Of a stretch of DNA of 64,000 nt, positions 33,873-42,884 are shown one piece after another. The translations under genes were made by a program, and so were the position numbers. Numbering within the stretch: position 1 is the stretch's first letter; every line of letters begins with the position of its first letter. The notes beneath the pieces were generated by a model. It saw only the letters and a program-made list of their open reading frames with translations. It searched no databases and was not told where the DNA came from. Source of the DNA: Oopsacas minuta (Eukaryota; Porifera; Hexactinellida; Lyssacinosida; Leucopsacidae); NCBI GenBank assembly GCA_024704765.1, contig JAKMXF010000300.1, positions 457,019 to 521,018 of the forward strand, given 5' to 3'.

Positions 33873-34532
33873 TCAATTAAATTTAAGATTAGCAAGTTTC
33901 TTAGAATATTCTCCCCGATAAAAGAGTAATATTTTATCAGCTTCTCCTAATGCTAATTGCAGACACTGTTGGTAGTGTTGAGGTGAGAAATTACCCCAGG
34001 CATGACAGAATAATTCTCGTTTGGTTGGCATTTCAATAACAAACACAAACACACTCTCTGCTTCAAATTCTTGTTCCTTATTTGGGCTAATTATTGGGTC
34101 TTTGTTGCTACTGATTTCATTTGGAATAGCAATGGTTAGAGCTACAAAAGAATGTAACATTGCAATGCCAGCATCCAAGAGGGCAAGAAAGCAAGCATTG
34201 AATATAGTTGATAGGAAACAGCTCCCTGCTACTCCCTCATGTATTGCAATACAAATTATTGCCCTGGGAAATAGGGACCTGGCTATTACAGATTCTAATA
34301 TTTTCTTAATGCTAGCAACACATACGTTTTCGGTAGGGGAAGAGGGCTGCACTTTTCTGGGGCAGAAATGTACTGAAAGTATTGCTTCATTTGCAAGATC
34401 AATTTGCTGGCGAGACTCAGCTGGGCCTTGTACTGATACGGTAACAAGAGAGCTCCGGAAGTAGAGGCGGGAAGATCCATCTGATTTGGATAATAACCCT
34501 AAATCAACTTCTTTTAGCTCTTCGCGTATCAT
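33873..34532 (-). CDS. EXOSC5: Exosome component 5 (RRP46), RNase PH fold
   Basis: This single exon encodes 219 residues, close to the family length of about 235. RNase PH features are GLLSKSDGSSRLYFRSSLVTVSVQGPAES at the N-terminus, a PRAIICIAIH strand, and an IFNACFLALLDAGIAM helix that matches the conserved NAAxxALxDAGxxM block. The C-terminal part (WGNFSPQHYQQCLQLALGEADKILLFYR) matches the EXOSC5 end better than the other ring subunits. It would form part of the six-subunit ring of the RNA exosome. As in animal exosomes, catalytic phosphate-binding residues are not evident, so it is expected to be structural. Confidence 0.85.
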   Translation of the reverse strand: MIREELKEVDLGLLSKSDGSSRLYFRSSLVTVSVQGPAESRQQIDLANEAILSVHFCPRKVQPSSPTENVCVASIKKILESVIARSLFPRAIICIAIHEGVAGSCFLSTIFNACFLALLDAGIAMLHSFVALTIAIPNEISSNKDPIISPNKEQEFEAESVFVFVIEMPTKRELFCHAWGNFSPQHYQQCLQLALGEADKILLFYRGEYSKKLANLKFN

Positions 34533-34671
34533 TATGCAAAATATTGTATTCTAACCTCAAACAATGAATAGATATTATAAACTGACAGATCTATAAACTA
34601 CTATAAATAATTCTAACACACAGGTAGCAACAAATTTCATCCACAGTTAATGGACTTAAGTGATAAGCAAT

Positions 34672-36813
34672 TCAGAAAGCTATAGCCTCAAGTAGGAAGC
34701 TGACTCCATTCACAAATCCGTCTGCTTCTACAGGAGTTTCTCTCAATGAATGATTAGACTTTGGATAAGTCAGAAGCTTCACATCTTTCCCTAAAGACCT
34801 CAGGAGTTTGTAGTAGGCCAGACCTTGACTATTAGGCACACGGCAATCTCTCTGACCAAGGTAAATCAATACGGAAGCCTGAACCTCTTTAGCATAGATT
34901 ATCGGAGATTTGCTGAGCATAGAATCCAGCACTTCACCCGTGATAATGGTGCTCTGAGTATACTCGTGTCCACAATTGAAATAACACCAATCAGGTATGT
35001 CAGTTACTCCTACCATACTAGCTAGATTAGTAACAGGATTACGTATGACAGCTGCTCGGTATACTTTAGGGAATTGACCGAGTAGATGAGCAGCAATAAA
35101 TCCGCCATGAGAGCCTCCAATACACACAACTTTATCAGGATCACATAATCCCTCTGATAGGATCTGCCCTACTGTCTTATGTACGTCATCTACATCCTGA
35201 CGACCTATCTTACCTGCAAGAGTTCTGATGGAAGCTCGGCTGTAACCTAGAGTCCCTCTAAAGTTGGGAACAACACAGAGCATACCTAACCGAGCAATGG
35301 AAGATATCCACAGAGAGAACTGGGAGGTGCAGGGACTATAAGGACCACCATGTAGATACACTGCTAGAGGTGGTTTCTTATCTTTAGCCTGATCAAGTGG
35401 ATGTACTAATATAGCGTCAATATGTTCAGAGGATTCAGAGACTATAAATTGCCTTATTTCCCATCTCAGGTCCTGAAACCTACAAGAACTGTCAGATTTC
35501 GATACTTGGACCCACTGGCTTATGACACCATCATGAAATAATCCTACCATTAGTCGTGGACGGTTACTGGGAGTTGAAAAGGAGGCGAGGAGCAAATTCT
35601 GGAAGACATCGAACAGTTCCCAAGTACCAGGCTCTTTCGTCATCTGAGTGATCTTATGTTCTTGCAAACTTAGGGAATATACATCCTCAAAGGAGTTGTT
35701 AGAAGAGGATAGAAACATATGTGAGCAGTCAGCTGAGAAGCAATTTCTTGGTAATTTATAGCAGAATAATCCTCTGAATTCTGTTGCAGAAGAGTCAGGA
35801 GATTCAATGACAATATTCAACTGCTTAGTTTTCCAGTCTATTATCATTACCCTACACTCAGACAAATGAGGCCCGTCAGATGCCTGATCAAGATAAACCA
35901 AGAATTCTCTGTTAGGAGAGAACCTAGGAGAAAATGCTAGACGTCCGTCCTCACCTAACTTATCACAGAAACTACCATCAATAGCTAAATGGAACAGATA
36001 ACCAGTTCGGTTGTAGCAGGTTCTTAGCCCAAGCCTAAATGATTCAGTCTTAACTCCTACACAAACTATACTGTTATCGTCTGCAAGTATTGGTTGTCCG
36101 AGGCTATACTCTTCAGGGAGATTGCTAAGGACATGTACTTCCTCTTTGCTCCTATCTAGCACGAATATTTGAGGAGAACTACACTCCATCATTTGTTCCC
36201 CCCAATAATCTACAAAGTCATACTCGTGTCCTGGTGTAGTGTCCTCTTTGTAATCTGAGAAGTAGGGTCGGGATTTATTTCTCTTCTTTTCAGCTGTATA
36301 AACTATTTTGTCTTCTTCTAGTGACCAACAAATCCCGGAAAAGAAATCTCCAATACTAACATTACCGTGATACTTTAGGAAATCAAAAGATTGAATACAA
36401 CACTGCTGACTGTAAATTTGCAATATTTGTTTCTTATCTTTACCCTCTACTTCGTTTGGAGGTAGAATAACTGCTTGAAGTTTACCTGACGGAGATGGAC
36501 ACTCTAACACAGCCTGAGTCAGGGTTGGTAAGACAGAATTCTCTAAAGGTTCAATGCTAGTATGATTTAGTTCAAATTGCAAACAAGTTTTGAATTTATC
36601 TTCTTCTAGAGTTATCAAGTTCTTTTGTCCCCAAGTAGCATTTACATTAAATAAACGCTGCGATTCATGAGCTGAATTGAGAGCGGATTTCTCTTTAGAG
36701 GGAGGGTCTGATTGAGAAAGGTACCCAGCTAGTATAGAAGGATGAGATACATACTCTTTGTAGATGTCCTTTGCTCTAGAAACATAATCTTTATGGAGTA
36801 CATCACTAGACAT
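34672..36813 (-). CDS. APEH: Acylaminoacyl-peptidase (acyl-peptide hydrolase)
   Basis: This single exon encodes 713 residues, close to the 732 of the mammalian enzyme. The N-terminal part is a beta-propeller with repeated blades (VSIGDFFSGICWSLEEDKIVYTAEKK, GRLAFSPRFSPNREFLVYLDQ). The C-terminal alpha/beta hydrolase has LAVYLHGGPYSP, the nucleophile Ser in CIGGSHGGFIAAHL (about residue 566), Asp in IYLGQRDCRVPNSQG and His in YPKSNHSL near the end. This is family S9C. The enzyme removes N-acetylated amino acids from peptides in the cytosol. All triad residues are present. The start MSSDVLHKDYVSRAKDIYKE is the first ATG. Confidence 0.94.
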   Translation of the reverse strand: MSSDVLHKDYVSRAKDIYKEYVSHPSILAGYLSQSDPPSKEKSALNSAHESQRLFNVNATWGQKNLITLEEDKFKTCLQFELNHTSIEPLENSVLPTLTQAVLECPSPSGKLQAVILPPNEVEGKDKKQILQIYSQQCCIQSFDFLKYHGNVSIGDFFSGICWSLEEDKIVYTAEKKRNKSRPYFSDYKEDTTPGHEYDFVDYWGEQMMECSSPQIFVLDRSKEEVHVLSNLPEEYSLGQPILADDNSIVCVGVKTESFRLGLRTCYNRTGYLFHLAIDGSFCDKLGEDGRLAFSPRFSPNREFLVYLDQASDGPHLSECRVMIIDWKTKQLNIVIESPDSSATEFRGLFCYKLPRNCFSADCSHMFLSSSNNSFEDVYSLSLQEHKITQMTKEPGTWELFDVFQNLLLASFSTPSNRPRLMVGLFHDGVISQWVQVSKSDSSCRFQDLRWEIRQFIVSESSEHIDAILVHPLDQAKDKKPPLAVYLHGGPYSPCTSQFSLWISSIARLGMLCVVPNFRGTLGYSRASIRTLAGKIGRQDVDDVHKTVGQILSEGLCDPDKVVCIGGSHGGFIAAHLLGQFPKVYRAAVIRNPVTNLASMVGVTDIPDWCYFNCGHEYTQSTIITGEVLDSMLSKSPIIYAKEVQASVLIYLGQRDCRVPNSQGLAYYKLLRSLGKDVKLLTYPKSNHSLRETPVEADGFVNGVSFLLEAIAF

Positions 36814-37051
36814 TATAAATCTACAAGAAACAGATTCTCATGTTTTTAACACTAGATAGCATTACATTATGTACAAATTATAAAATTCTATGTAGCTTTA
36901 TCTCTAAGGGCTCAGGATTAGAACAACTACTTAGGCCATTGGGTAACAGGATAACTATAGGATAGTGAAACTCAAAAAGTGGATTATATAAAAACAACTT
37001 ATACAAATTCTATATAGGAACGAGTGGAAGCAATTATTCATTGAGTTTGAA

Positions 37052-38305
37052 ATGGCAACAAATCAGAGTTACTCATCTGTTTCTGAAACTGAATTTCTTT
37101 TTGTTCAAATCCGTAGGAAGATTGAAGAGACATTTGACTCTCTTATTCATCTGATTAACCAGCGTAGAAACGGATTGCTTACAGAACTAGACTCAATACA
37201 AAGGGAATATGAAGATAATTCTCATCAAATACAGAGCTCACTTAAGAAGCTAGCTAAAGACCATGAGGACATGAAGAGATTGTCCATATCTCTAGAAGCT
37301 GATATCGCTAAGGAGGGAATGAAGAAAACAATTGAAGGAATAAATTATAAGATTGAAGAAGAAGAGAACAAACTATACTCTCCAGACATTTCATTTAATT
37401 GTGAGACTAATGATCTAGAATGGAGAATTACTCATCTAGGGAACCTGGCTAGAGTCTCTGTACAGAAGTCACTGGTTAGAAGATATACAGAGATTAAAAA
37501 GCCTTTGAAGAAGTTTGGTAGACGGGCGAGAGAGGATGGACAGAAAACTGGCAATAGTCCAAGAGGAGTTTGTATAGACTATGTCAATGAGAGAATTGTG
37601 ATTTCTGAAATATCAAACTCTGAGATTGAGATTTGGAGCTACGAAGGAGAGCTGATACAATCGTTTGGGAAAGAAGAGCTGGAAAGTCCTTGGGAATTGT
37701 GTCTAATCGATAACTCTTTGTTTGTAACGGATATTCATCTTGGTGCTATTCTAAAATTTAACATAATAAAGTGCTCATTTGAAGGAAGGACAAAAGTTAA
37801 GTATGGTAGGTATGGTAGTGAGCCGGGAGAACTGGCCTCTCCAGCTGGAATTGATAGTGAAGAGGATGAATTGTTTGTTATGGAATGTGAAAATAAGAGA
37901 ATTTCCGTGTTTGACTTGAACCTTAAATTCAAGAGGGTAATAGGGTGCGGAATGATAGACAAGGGTCATGCCCTGAGGGTCAAACAATCAACAATTTTCT
38001 TGCTAGAAGATTCTGGCATCTTCAAATTATTCTCTGTTCTTACAGGTGATCTAGTCAAAATTACAAAGAAGAATAATCTATTCTCTAATTATGTGTATCA
38101 TTTCTGTTTCGATCTGAATGGCAATTTCCTATTATCAGATCGAGACAAGAACAGTCTCTTCATTCTATCAGCTGAGGGTAACTTACTGCACTCAATCAAC
38201 ACAGCTGAGTGGGAGTGCGAGTCTCCTTTCGGAATAGCAGTTTTGAAGGATGGACGTATCGTCATGAGTTTCCTGAATAGTGACTTTAGTATTGTTATAA
38301 TTTAA
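37052..38305 (+). CDS. Coiled-coil NHL-repeat protein (TRIM-like, no RING)
   Basis: Single exon, 417 residues. Residues 1-130 form a charged coiled coil (IRRKIEETFDSLIHLINQRRN). From about residue 155 a six-bladed NHL propeller is recognised by repeated GVCIDYVNERIVISEISNSEIEIWSYEGELI, ELCLIDNSLFVTDIHLGAILKFN, GIDSEEDELFVMECENKRISVFD and a final FGIAVLKDGRIVMS blade. This is the coiled coil plus NHL half of a TRIM2/TRIM71/NHL-type protein without RING or B-box zinc fingers, so ligase activity is not expected. A role in RNA or protein binding is inference. It lies 238 bp from the divergent APEH start, so the two may share a promoter. Confidence 0.85.
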   Translation: MATNQSYSSVSETEFLFVQIRRKIEETFDSLIHLINQRRNGLLTELDSIQREYEDNSHQIQSSLKKLAKDHEDMKRLSISLEADIAKEGMKKTIEGINYKIEEEENKLYSPDISFNCETNDLEWRITHLGNLARVSVQKSLVRRYTEIKKPLKKFGRRAREDGQKTGNSPRGVCIDYVNERIVISEISNSEIEIWSYEGELIQSFGKEELESPWELCLIDNSLFVTDIHLGAILKFNIIKCSFEGRTKVKYGRYGSEPGELASPAGIDSEEDELFVMECENKRISVFDLNLKFKRVIGCGMIDKGHALRVKQSTIFLLEDSGIFKLFSVLTGDLVKITKKNNLFSNYVYHFCFDLNGNFLLSDRDKNSLFILSAEGNLLHSINTAEWECESPFGIAVLKDGRIVMSFLNSDFSIVII

Positions 38306-38394
38306 TGTTATTTGAATTGGACTAGATATATCTATATATGCGGAACTATTTATCAAATATTATTTCTAACAAATTTGTTGCTTATTAGAGACTC

Positions 38395-39906
38395 ATGGAT
38401 CTCATACTTCATATCATACTCCTATCTTTCCGTCTCTCTAATGCTATTCTCTGTAAGACATCATTTGACCCAGACGAGTACTGGCAGGCTCTAGAGGTAG
38501 CACACAGACGGACATATGGCTACGGTTATCTAACATGGGAGTGGCATACTCAGCTACGATCCTACTTATTTCCTTATGTATTCGAGTGTTTATACCGTGT
38601 TATATCTTTCTTTGGTGAATTTGAATATTCGCGATTATTATTGATTCTGTGTCCCAGACTTCTGATGGCTGTATTAGCTTATATGACAGATGTTTATACA
38701 TTCAAGATATGTCATATCTTATTCGGTAGAATGACAGCTGTCATATGTCTCTACTTACAAATCACTTCTTGGTTTATCTTTTATGCCATTACACGTACTT
38801 TCATAAATAGTTTCGAAACCTTCCTGGTAGTGATAATCTTCTATCTCTTCTGTCAGCTGATGGTTGGGAATTACAGCATCAGAGATACAGGTCTAAGATT
38901 AGCTATGTTGCTAACATTAATAGGTTTGGTATGCTATTTGCGTCCTACTGCTGTTCCTTGTATTAGTCTGTATTTTATAGTTTTATACTTCTCCTCCTTA
39001 TCAGTTTCTTATAAACTTATCCTGTCAATTGTAGTAACATTGATTCTCAGCTCAATTCTAATTTCTACTGAATCTCTTCTCTACGGGAAACTAGCAATAC
39101 CATTCTATAATTTTCTAAATGTAAACGTAGTCAGTGGTATAGCCAGTCTGTACGGTACACACTCTCTCCATTGGTATCTGACACAATGCTTACCTGTATT
39201 TCTGATAACTAATATCCCAGCATTTATTATAGGGATTATATTTGTGATAAAGGGTAGTCATCCTGTAGGAAATGAACATATAATCATTAAATTGGCTCTT
39301 CTTGGTCTTATCTTGCTAAATCTGGTATTATTAAGTCCTGTACCTCACAAAGAATTCAGATTCTTATTACCTATGCTTCCATTCTGTCACATTCTTACAG
39401 CTAAAGGAATATATGTTATTGACAATAATACCAGGAAGCACAGATTGATATCTTTATTCAAGAAATTACTACTTTTCCTCTCTCTATTACAGATCCCAAT
39501 GTCTTTCTATTTCGGCTTTATCCACCAGAGAGGGGTTATCCGAGTTATGGACTACCTATACGGACATATCAGTGTTGAGGATCAAGTTCTATTCTTGATG
39601 CCTTGCCACTCCACCCCGCTGTATTCACACATACACAAGAACGCTACACTACAATTTTTAGAATGTTCTCCACCACTTTACGAGCCTGTTGATAGGGCCA
39701 AACTGTTCTACAATAACGTGAACTCACAAACTGATAGTTTGCTTAGTAATGGCTACAGTTATGTTACTTGTTTCTCTACGCTCTCTGAGGAAATAAACGG
39801 GTTGTTGGCTAAGAAGGGATTCCAGAAAAAAGCTGAAATATTCCACACTCATCTTCCTGAAGGAAGAATAGGCTCATATGTACATGTTTATAAGAAAATA
39901 GGATAA
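38395..39906 (+). CDS. PIGB: GPI mannosyltransferase 3
   Basis: Single exon, 503 residues, with many hydrophobic transmembrane segments. The GT22-family luminal loop is intact: FDPDEYWQALEVAHRRTYGYGYLTWEW, with the essential DE pair and GYLTWEW that is typical of PIGB rather than ALG9, ALG12 or PIGZ. The later PHKEFRFLLPMLPF motif matches the family HKExRF motif. PIGB adds the third mannose to the GPI anchor in the ER membrane. Human PIGB is about 554 residues. The gene starts only 90 bp after the NHL gene stop on the same strand. Confidence 0.92.
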   Translation: MDLILHIILLSFRLSNAILCKTSFDPDEYWQALEVAHRRTYGYGYLTWEWHTQLRSYLFPYVFECLYRVISFFGEFEYSRLLLILCPRLLMAVLAYMTDVYTFKICHILFGRMTAVICLYLQITSWFIFYAITRTFINSFETFLVVIIFYLFCQLMVGNYSIRDTGLRLAMLLTLIGLVCYLRPTAVPCISLYFIVLYFSSLSVSYKLILSIVVTLILSSILISTESLLYGKLAIPFYNFLNVNVVSGIASLYGTHSLHWYLTQCLPVFLITNIPAFIIGIIFVIKGSHPVGNEHIIIKLALLGLILLNLVLLSPVPHKEFRFLLPMLPFCHILTAKGIYVIDNNTRKHRLISLFKKLLLFLSLLQIPMSFYFGFIHQRGVIRVMDYLYGHISVEDQVLFLMPCHSTPLYSHIHKNATLQFLECSPPLYEPVDRAKLFYNNVNSQTDSLLSNGYSYVTCFSTLSEEINGLLAKKGFQKKAEIFHTHLPEGRIGSYVHVYKKIG

Positions 39907-39997
39907 TTGAGAAGATTAATATTTACGTACATATCTGTATAGTAATTCTATAAATTGTGTTTCATAACATTTGAACAGTCTTTAGCTATATATCTTA

Positions 39998-41186
39998 ATG
40001 GCGGCAAGATTCCCCTGGAGACAAGCAGCTACGCTAATTCTAGCAAAGAATAGCGAGGGTGTTTCCAGAGATATAACGGAATTCAAAGAGAGACAATTGA
40101 AAGTTCTATACATAAAGAGAGCCACAAAAGCTAGCGATGTGTTTTCTAGCCTTCACACATTTCCAGGGGGTACATTGGACTCAGCTGATATATCAGATAA
40201 ATGGTGGCGTATATACGAGAGGTTAAGTTCTAAGCTGGGACTAGCATCTGTTCACAAGTTATTTGGTTCTACTTTAAGATTTGACAATGAATTATTGCTG
40301 TATAAGCAAGCCGGTGAGCATGAAGGAAGGATGCCTGCTCATATTGCATTTAGGATATGTGCTATTAGAGAGTTATTCGAAGAGACTGGTTTATTGCTCT
40401 GTCTTGGGATGGAGAAATTAAATTGGTTGGAATTCTCTATATCGTGTAAGGAAGGTTCAACTCATTTCAATCAAGTTAGTAACTTGTCAGAATGGAGAGA
40501 GTTAGTACACAATAATGCTAACAGGTTTATAGATCTATGTTCTGAGTACAATTGTGTGCCTAATGTGTGGAGTCTGGTAGAATGGTCTAACTGGTTGACG
40601 CCAGCCTTCCTATCCAAGAGATGGGATACTGTATTCTACTATGCTACCATGAAATATGGCTATTCTCCCTCAGCAGACAATGTAAGTGAATTATGTAATA
40701 TAATATTAACTATCTTTGACAGCAATCAACTTATAGATGGAAGTGAGCAGTGTAGACTGGTTAGAACCTATAGAAGTTCTACAGAGAGCAAGCAAGGGGG
40801 AACTAAGCATAGCAATACCTACTGCTTATGAATCCAGTCGTATCAACAGATTCTATGGCGTAGAAATGCTAGACAGGTTTGCTCGTTGGAGAGTAGAGAA
40901 TTATTCTTGTAGCAGACTATCACCTGTGATTATTGTGGCTAGTAGTGAGATGTTTGTTACAACATTTCCAAAAGACAATTTTTATGAGAGATCACAAGTC
41001 AAACAGAAGAAAGAAATCGTTAATACCGAGCAAAATCAGGAAATAGTGTTAAACACGAATGGACTAGTTAACAGATATATTAGGACTGGTCCTAGTAATT
41101 TTAGTATCGTCTGTAATGCAGTGCCAGCAGATGGACATTTGATTCCTTCTCTCATGATTCCTGGAAGAATCACTAGTAAATTATAA
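39998..41186 (+). CDS. NUDT19: NUDT19-like peroxisomal Nudix hydrolase
   Basis: Two exons, 39998-40681 and 40737-41186, join in frame across a 55-bp intron (GTAAGT..TTATAG) to about 377 residues. The Nudix fold is seen in TLILAKNSE, LHTFPGGTLDSADISDKW and the Nudix box AIRELFEETGLL (REx2EExG). The long insertion with WSNWLTPAFLSKRWDTVFYYA and the second exon (WLEPIEVLQRASKGELSIAIPT) fit the NUDT19/RP2 subfamily, which hydrolyses CoA and acyl-CoA. The C-terminus is exactly SKL, a type 1 peroxisomal targeting signal, agreeing with the known peroxisomal site of NUDT19. The gene is tail-to-tail with the NHL gene at 41272-42075 (85 bp apart). Confidence 0.92.
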
Positions 41187-41271
41187 ATTCGTTTGAAAGA
41201 ATTCAGTAATTGTGAGTAACATTTGCATTTAAATCGAATAAACATATACAACAAATATACAATAATTCGTT

Positions 41272-42075
41272 TCAGGTAGCTAGGATCATAAAAGGGTGTT
41301 TCATGTCAGAAGTTGATATAACAATCTGTTTGTCAGCTGTCACACAAATACCAAACACAGACACGAATATCATAGGTTGGAACTGGATCAGCTGTCTCAT
41401 GAACTCTCCTTCCTTGCTAAATTGTTTAAAGGAATAATCATAGTAATCGCTGATTGTTATATTAAAATTTTCGTCAACATAAAAGAACCAAGGCTCTATA
41501 ATTCTTTGTTCCAGTTTGTGGAGAACTCTCAGCATATCACCTGAAAGAGAAAATAAGAGAACGAAAGGTTTGCGTTCTGTCAGCACTACCAGGCAGCTCT
41601 CTTCCACTTGGACATCACGTGGTTTTGCCAAGAGCTTGTGACGTATTGTGTGGGAGAAGTTGAGTTCATAATCAAATATACAAATCCTATTATTACTCAC
41701 GTCTCCTACATATACATTAGAGTTATCATCACAAGCCAAACCTTTAGGTGATGAAAATACTGTGACATCTGTGCAGTAAAATTCTTTCAAAACACAAATT
41801 GAATAGTCAGTTAATCTAAGTAATCTGTTACGTCTGATGTCAGAGAGATAAATACTCTGATCTTTGTATGACATTCCCCATGGACAGAAGTTATTTAATG
41901 GTGGAGTATATGTTGTCACGTAATCACCACTCTGAGTATAAATGTGTATGCAGGCGTTACATACATCTGTTGCGAATAGTATATTTAATTCTGGATGAGT
42001 AACGAGTCCGCGACCAGTAGCGTTCTGAGCTCTGCCGAATGTGAAGAGCACTCTAACGTCTTCTCCACAGTTCAT
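41272..42075 (-). CDS. NHL-propeller protein without coiled coil
   Basis: Single exon, 267 residues. Several NHL blades are visible (GLACDDNSNVYVGDVSNNRICIFD, GMSYKDQSIYLSDIRRNRLLRL, a final GICVTADKQIVIS). No N-terminal coiled coil, RING or B-box precedes them. It is therefore shorter than the NHL gene at 37052 and may be a bare propeller, a truncated paralogue, or lacking an unseen upstream exon. It starts 90 bp from the divergent CCDC28-like gene, which suggests a shared bidirectional promoter. Function unknown. Confidence 0.75.
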   Translation of the reverse strand: MNCGEDVRVLFTFGRAQNATGRGLVTHPELNILFATDVCNACIHIYTQSGDYVTTYTPPLNNFCPWGMSYKDQSIYLSDIRRNRLLRLTDYSICVLKEFYCTDVTVFSSPKGLACDDNSNVYVGDVSNNRICIFDYELNFSHTIRHKLLAKPRDVQVEESCLVVLTERKPFVLLFSLSGDMLRVLHKLEQRIIEPWFFYVDENFNITISDYYDYSFKQFSKEGEFMRQLIQFQPMIFVSVFGICVTADKQIVISTSDMKHPFMILAT

Positions 42076-42165
42076 ATAACCTGATATTATGCGGTGTATT
42101 AATCTACATACAAACTTTAAAATTACTTAATATACTTAGTGTTTGAATCTTATTAGCAAGCTAGG

Positions 42166-42681
42166 ATGGCTAGTCGGTCTCCACCTCTTCAACACACGTT
42201 TTTCTCAGAGATGAAGCCGATCAAAGAGATAGAGTTAGAACTGAATGTTCTAATGAAGGAGTTTGAAGAAGGAAAGATGCAAGCTTTCTCAGATCCTGAC
42301 ACTATGTCTAGAATGGATCGCATAAGGCAAATGCAAGAGAGATTAGCACAAAAACATTTCCATTTAGACGAGTCGCCCCAGTCCGGAGAAGAGAAGAGAG
42401 AAGAGTTTCACCACGATCCTTCCCACACCGATGAGCTAATGCAAGAGTTAGATGCTCTTACAACTGAGATACAACAACTTAAACCTGTATCGATGCTAGA
42501 GAATATTATCCCCCTCTCTTCTTCATCTTTGCTCAATACTCCTAAACTCCCCAAGAGTCCATCCTCTCCACTGACCAATTCAGTAGAGAGGGTTTTTGAG
42601 CCTTCTCCTACCCAATCTCCAGACACATTCAGGGTAGCTAGCGTGCTTACTAACACCCATACCTTAGACTCAGCTCCTTAA
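42166..42681 (+). CDS. CCDC28-like coiled-coil protein
   Basis: Single exon, 171 residues. The segment QHTFFSEM..ELNVLMKEFEEGKMQAF..DRIRQMQERLAQKHFHLD matches the CCDC28A/B family pattern (HTFLTDV..LLxLLxDFxSGKLxAF..VREMQEKLARLHFxLD). Vertebrate CCDC28B is a modifier of Bardet-Biedl ciliopathy and binds mTORC2. The remainder is Ser/Pro-rich and poorly conserved. It lies tail-to-tail with the giant USP-like gene, 203 bp between stops. Confidence 0.8.
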   Translation: MASRSPPLQHTFFSEMKPIKEIELELNVLMKEFEEGKMQAFSDPDTMSRMDRIRQMQERLAQKHFHLDESPQSGEEKREEFHHDPSHTDELMQELDALTTEIQQLKPVSMLENIIPLSSSSLLNTPKLPKSPSSPLTNSVERVFEPSPTQSPDTFRVASVLTNTHTLDSAP

Positions 42682-42884
42682 ACAGATTAAGATTATTATA
42701 TAACAAGTTATATAACTGTAGTGTATGTATTTGAAATAATGTCTACAGAATATTAATGAGAAGATTAGTTAAGTAATTTAATGTAACATTAAGCAAGATT
42801 GGAGAGCTTCTGTCGTCAAACAGAGATCTCTTATCTGTAATTAAGAAGCAGCTCTAAGTGAGATTTTCGGTTTTAAAAATAAAA

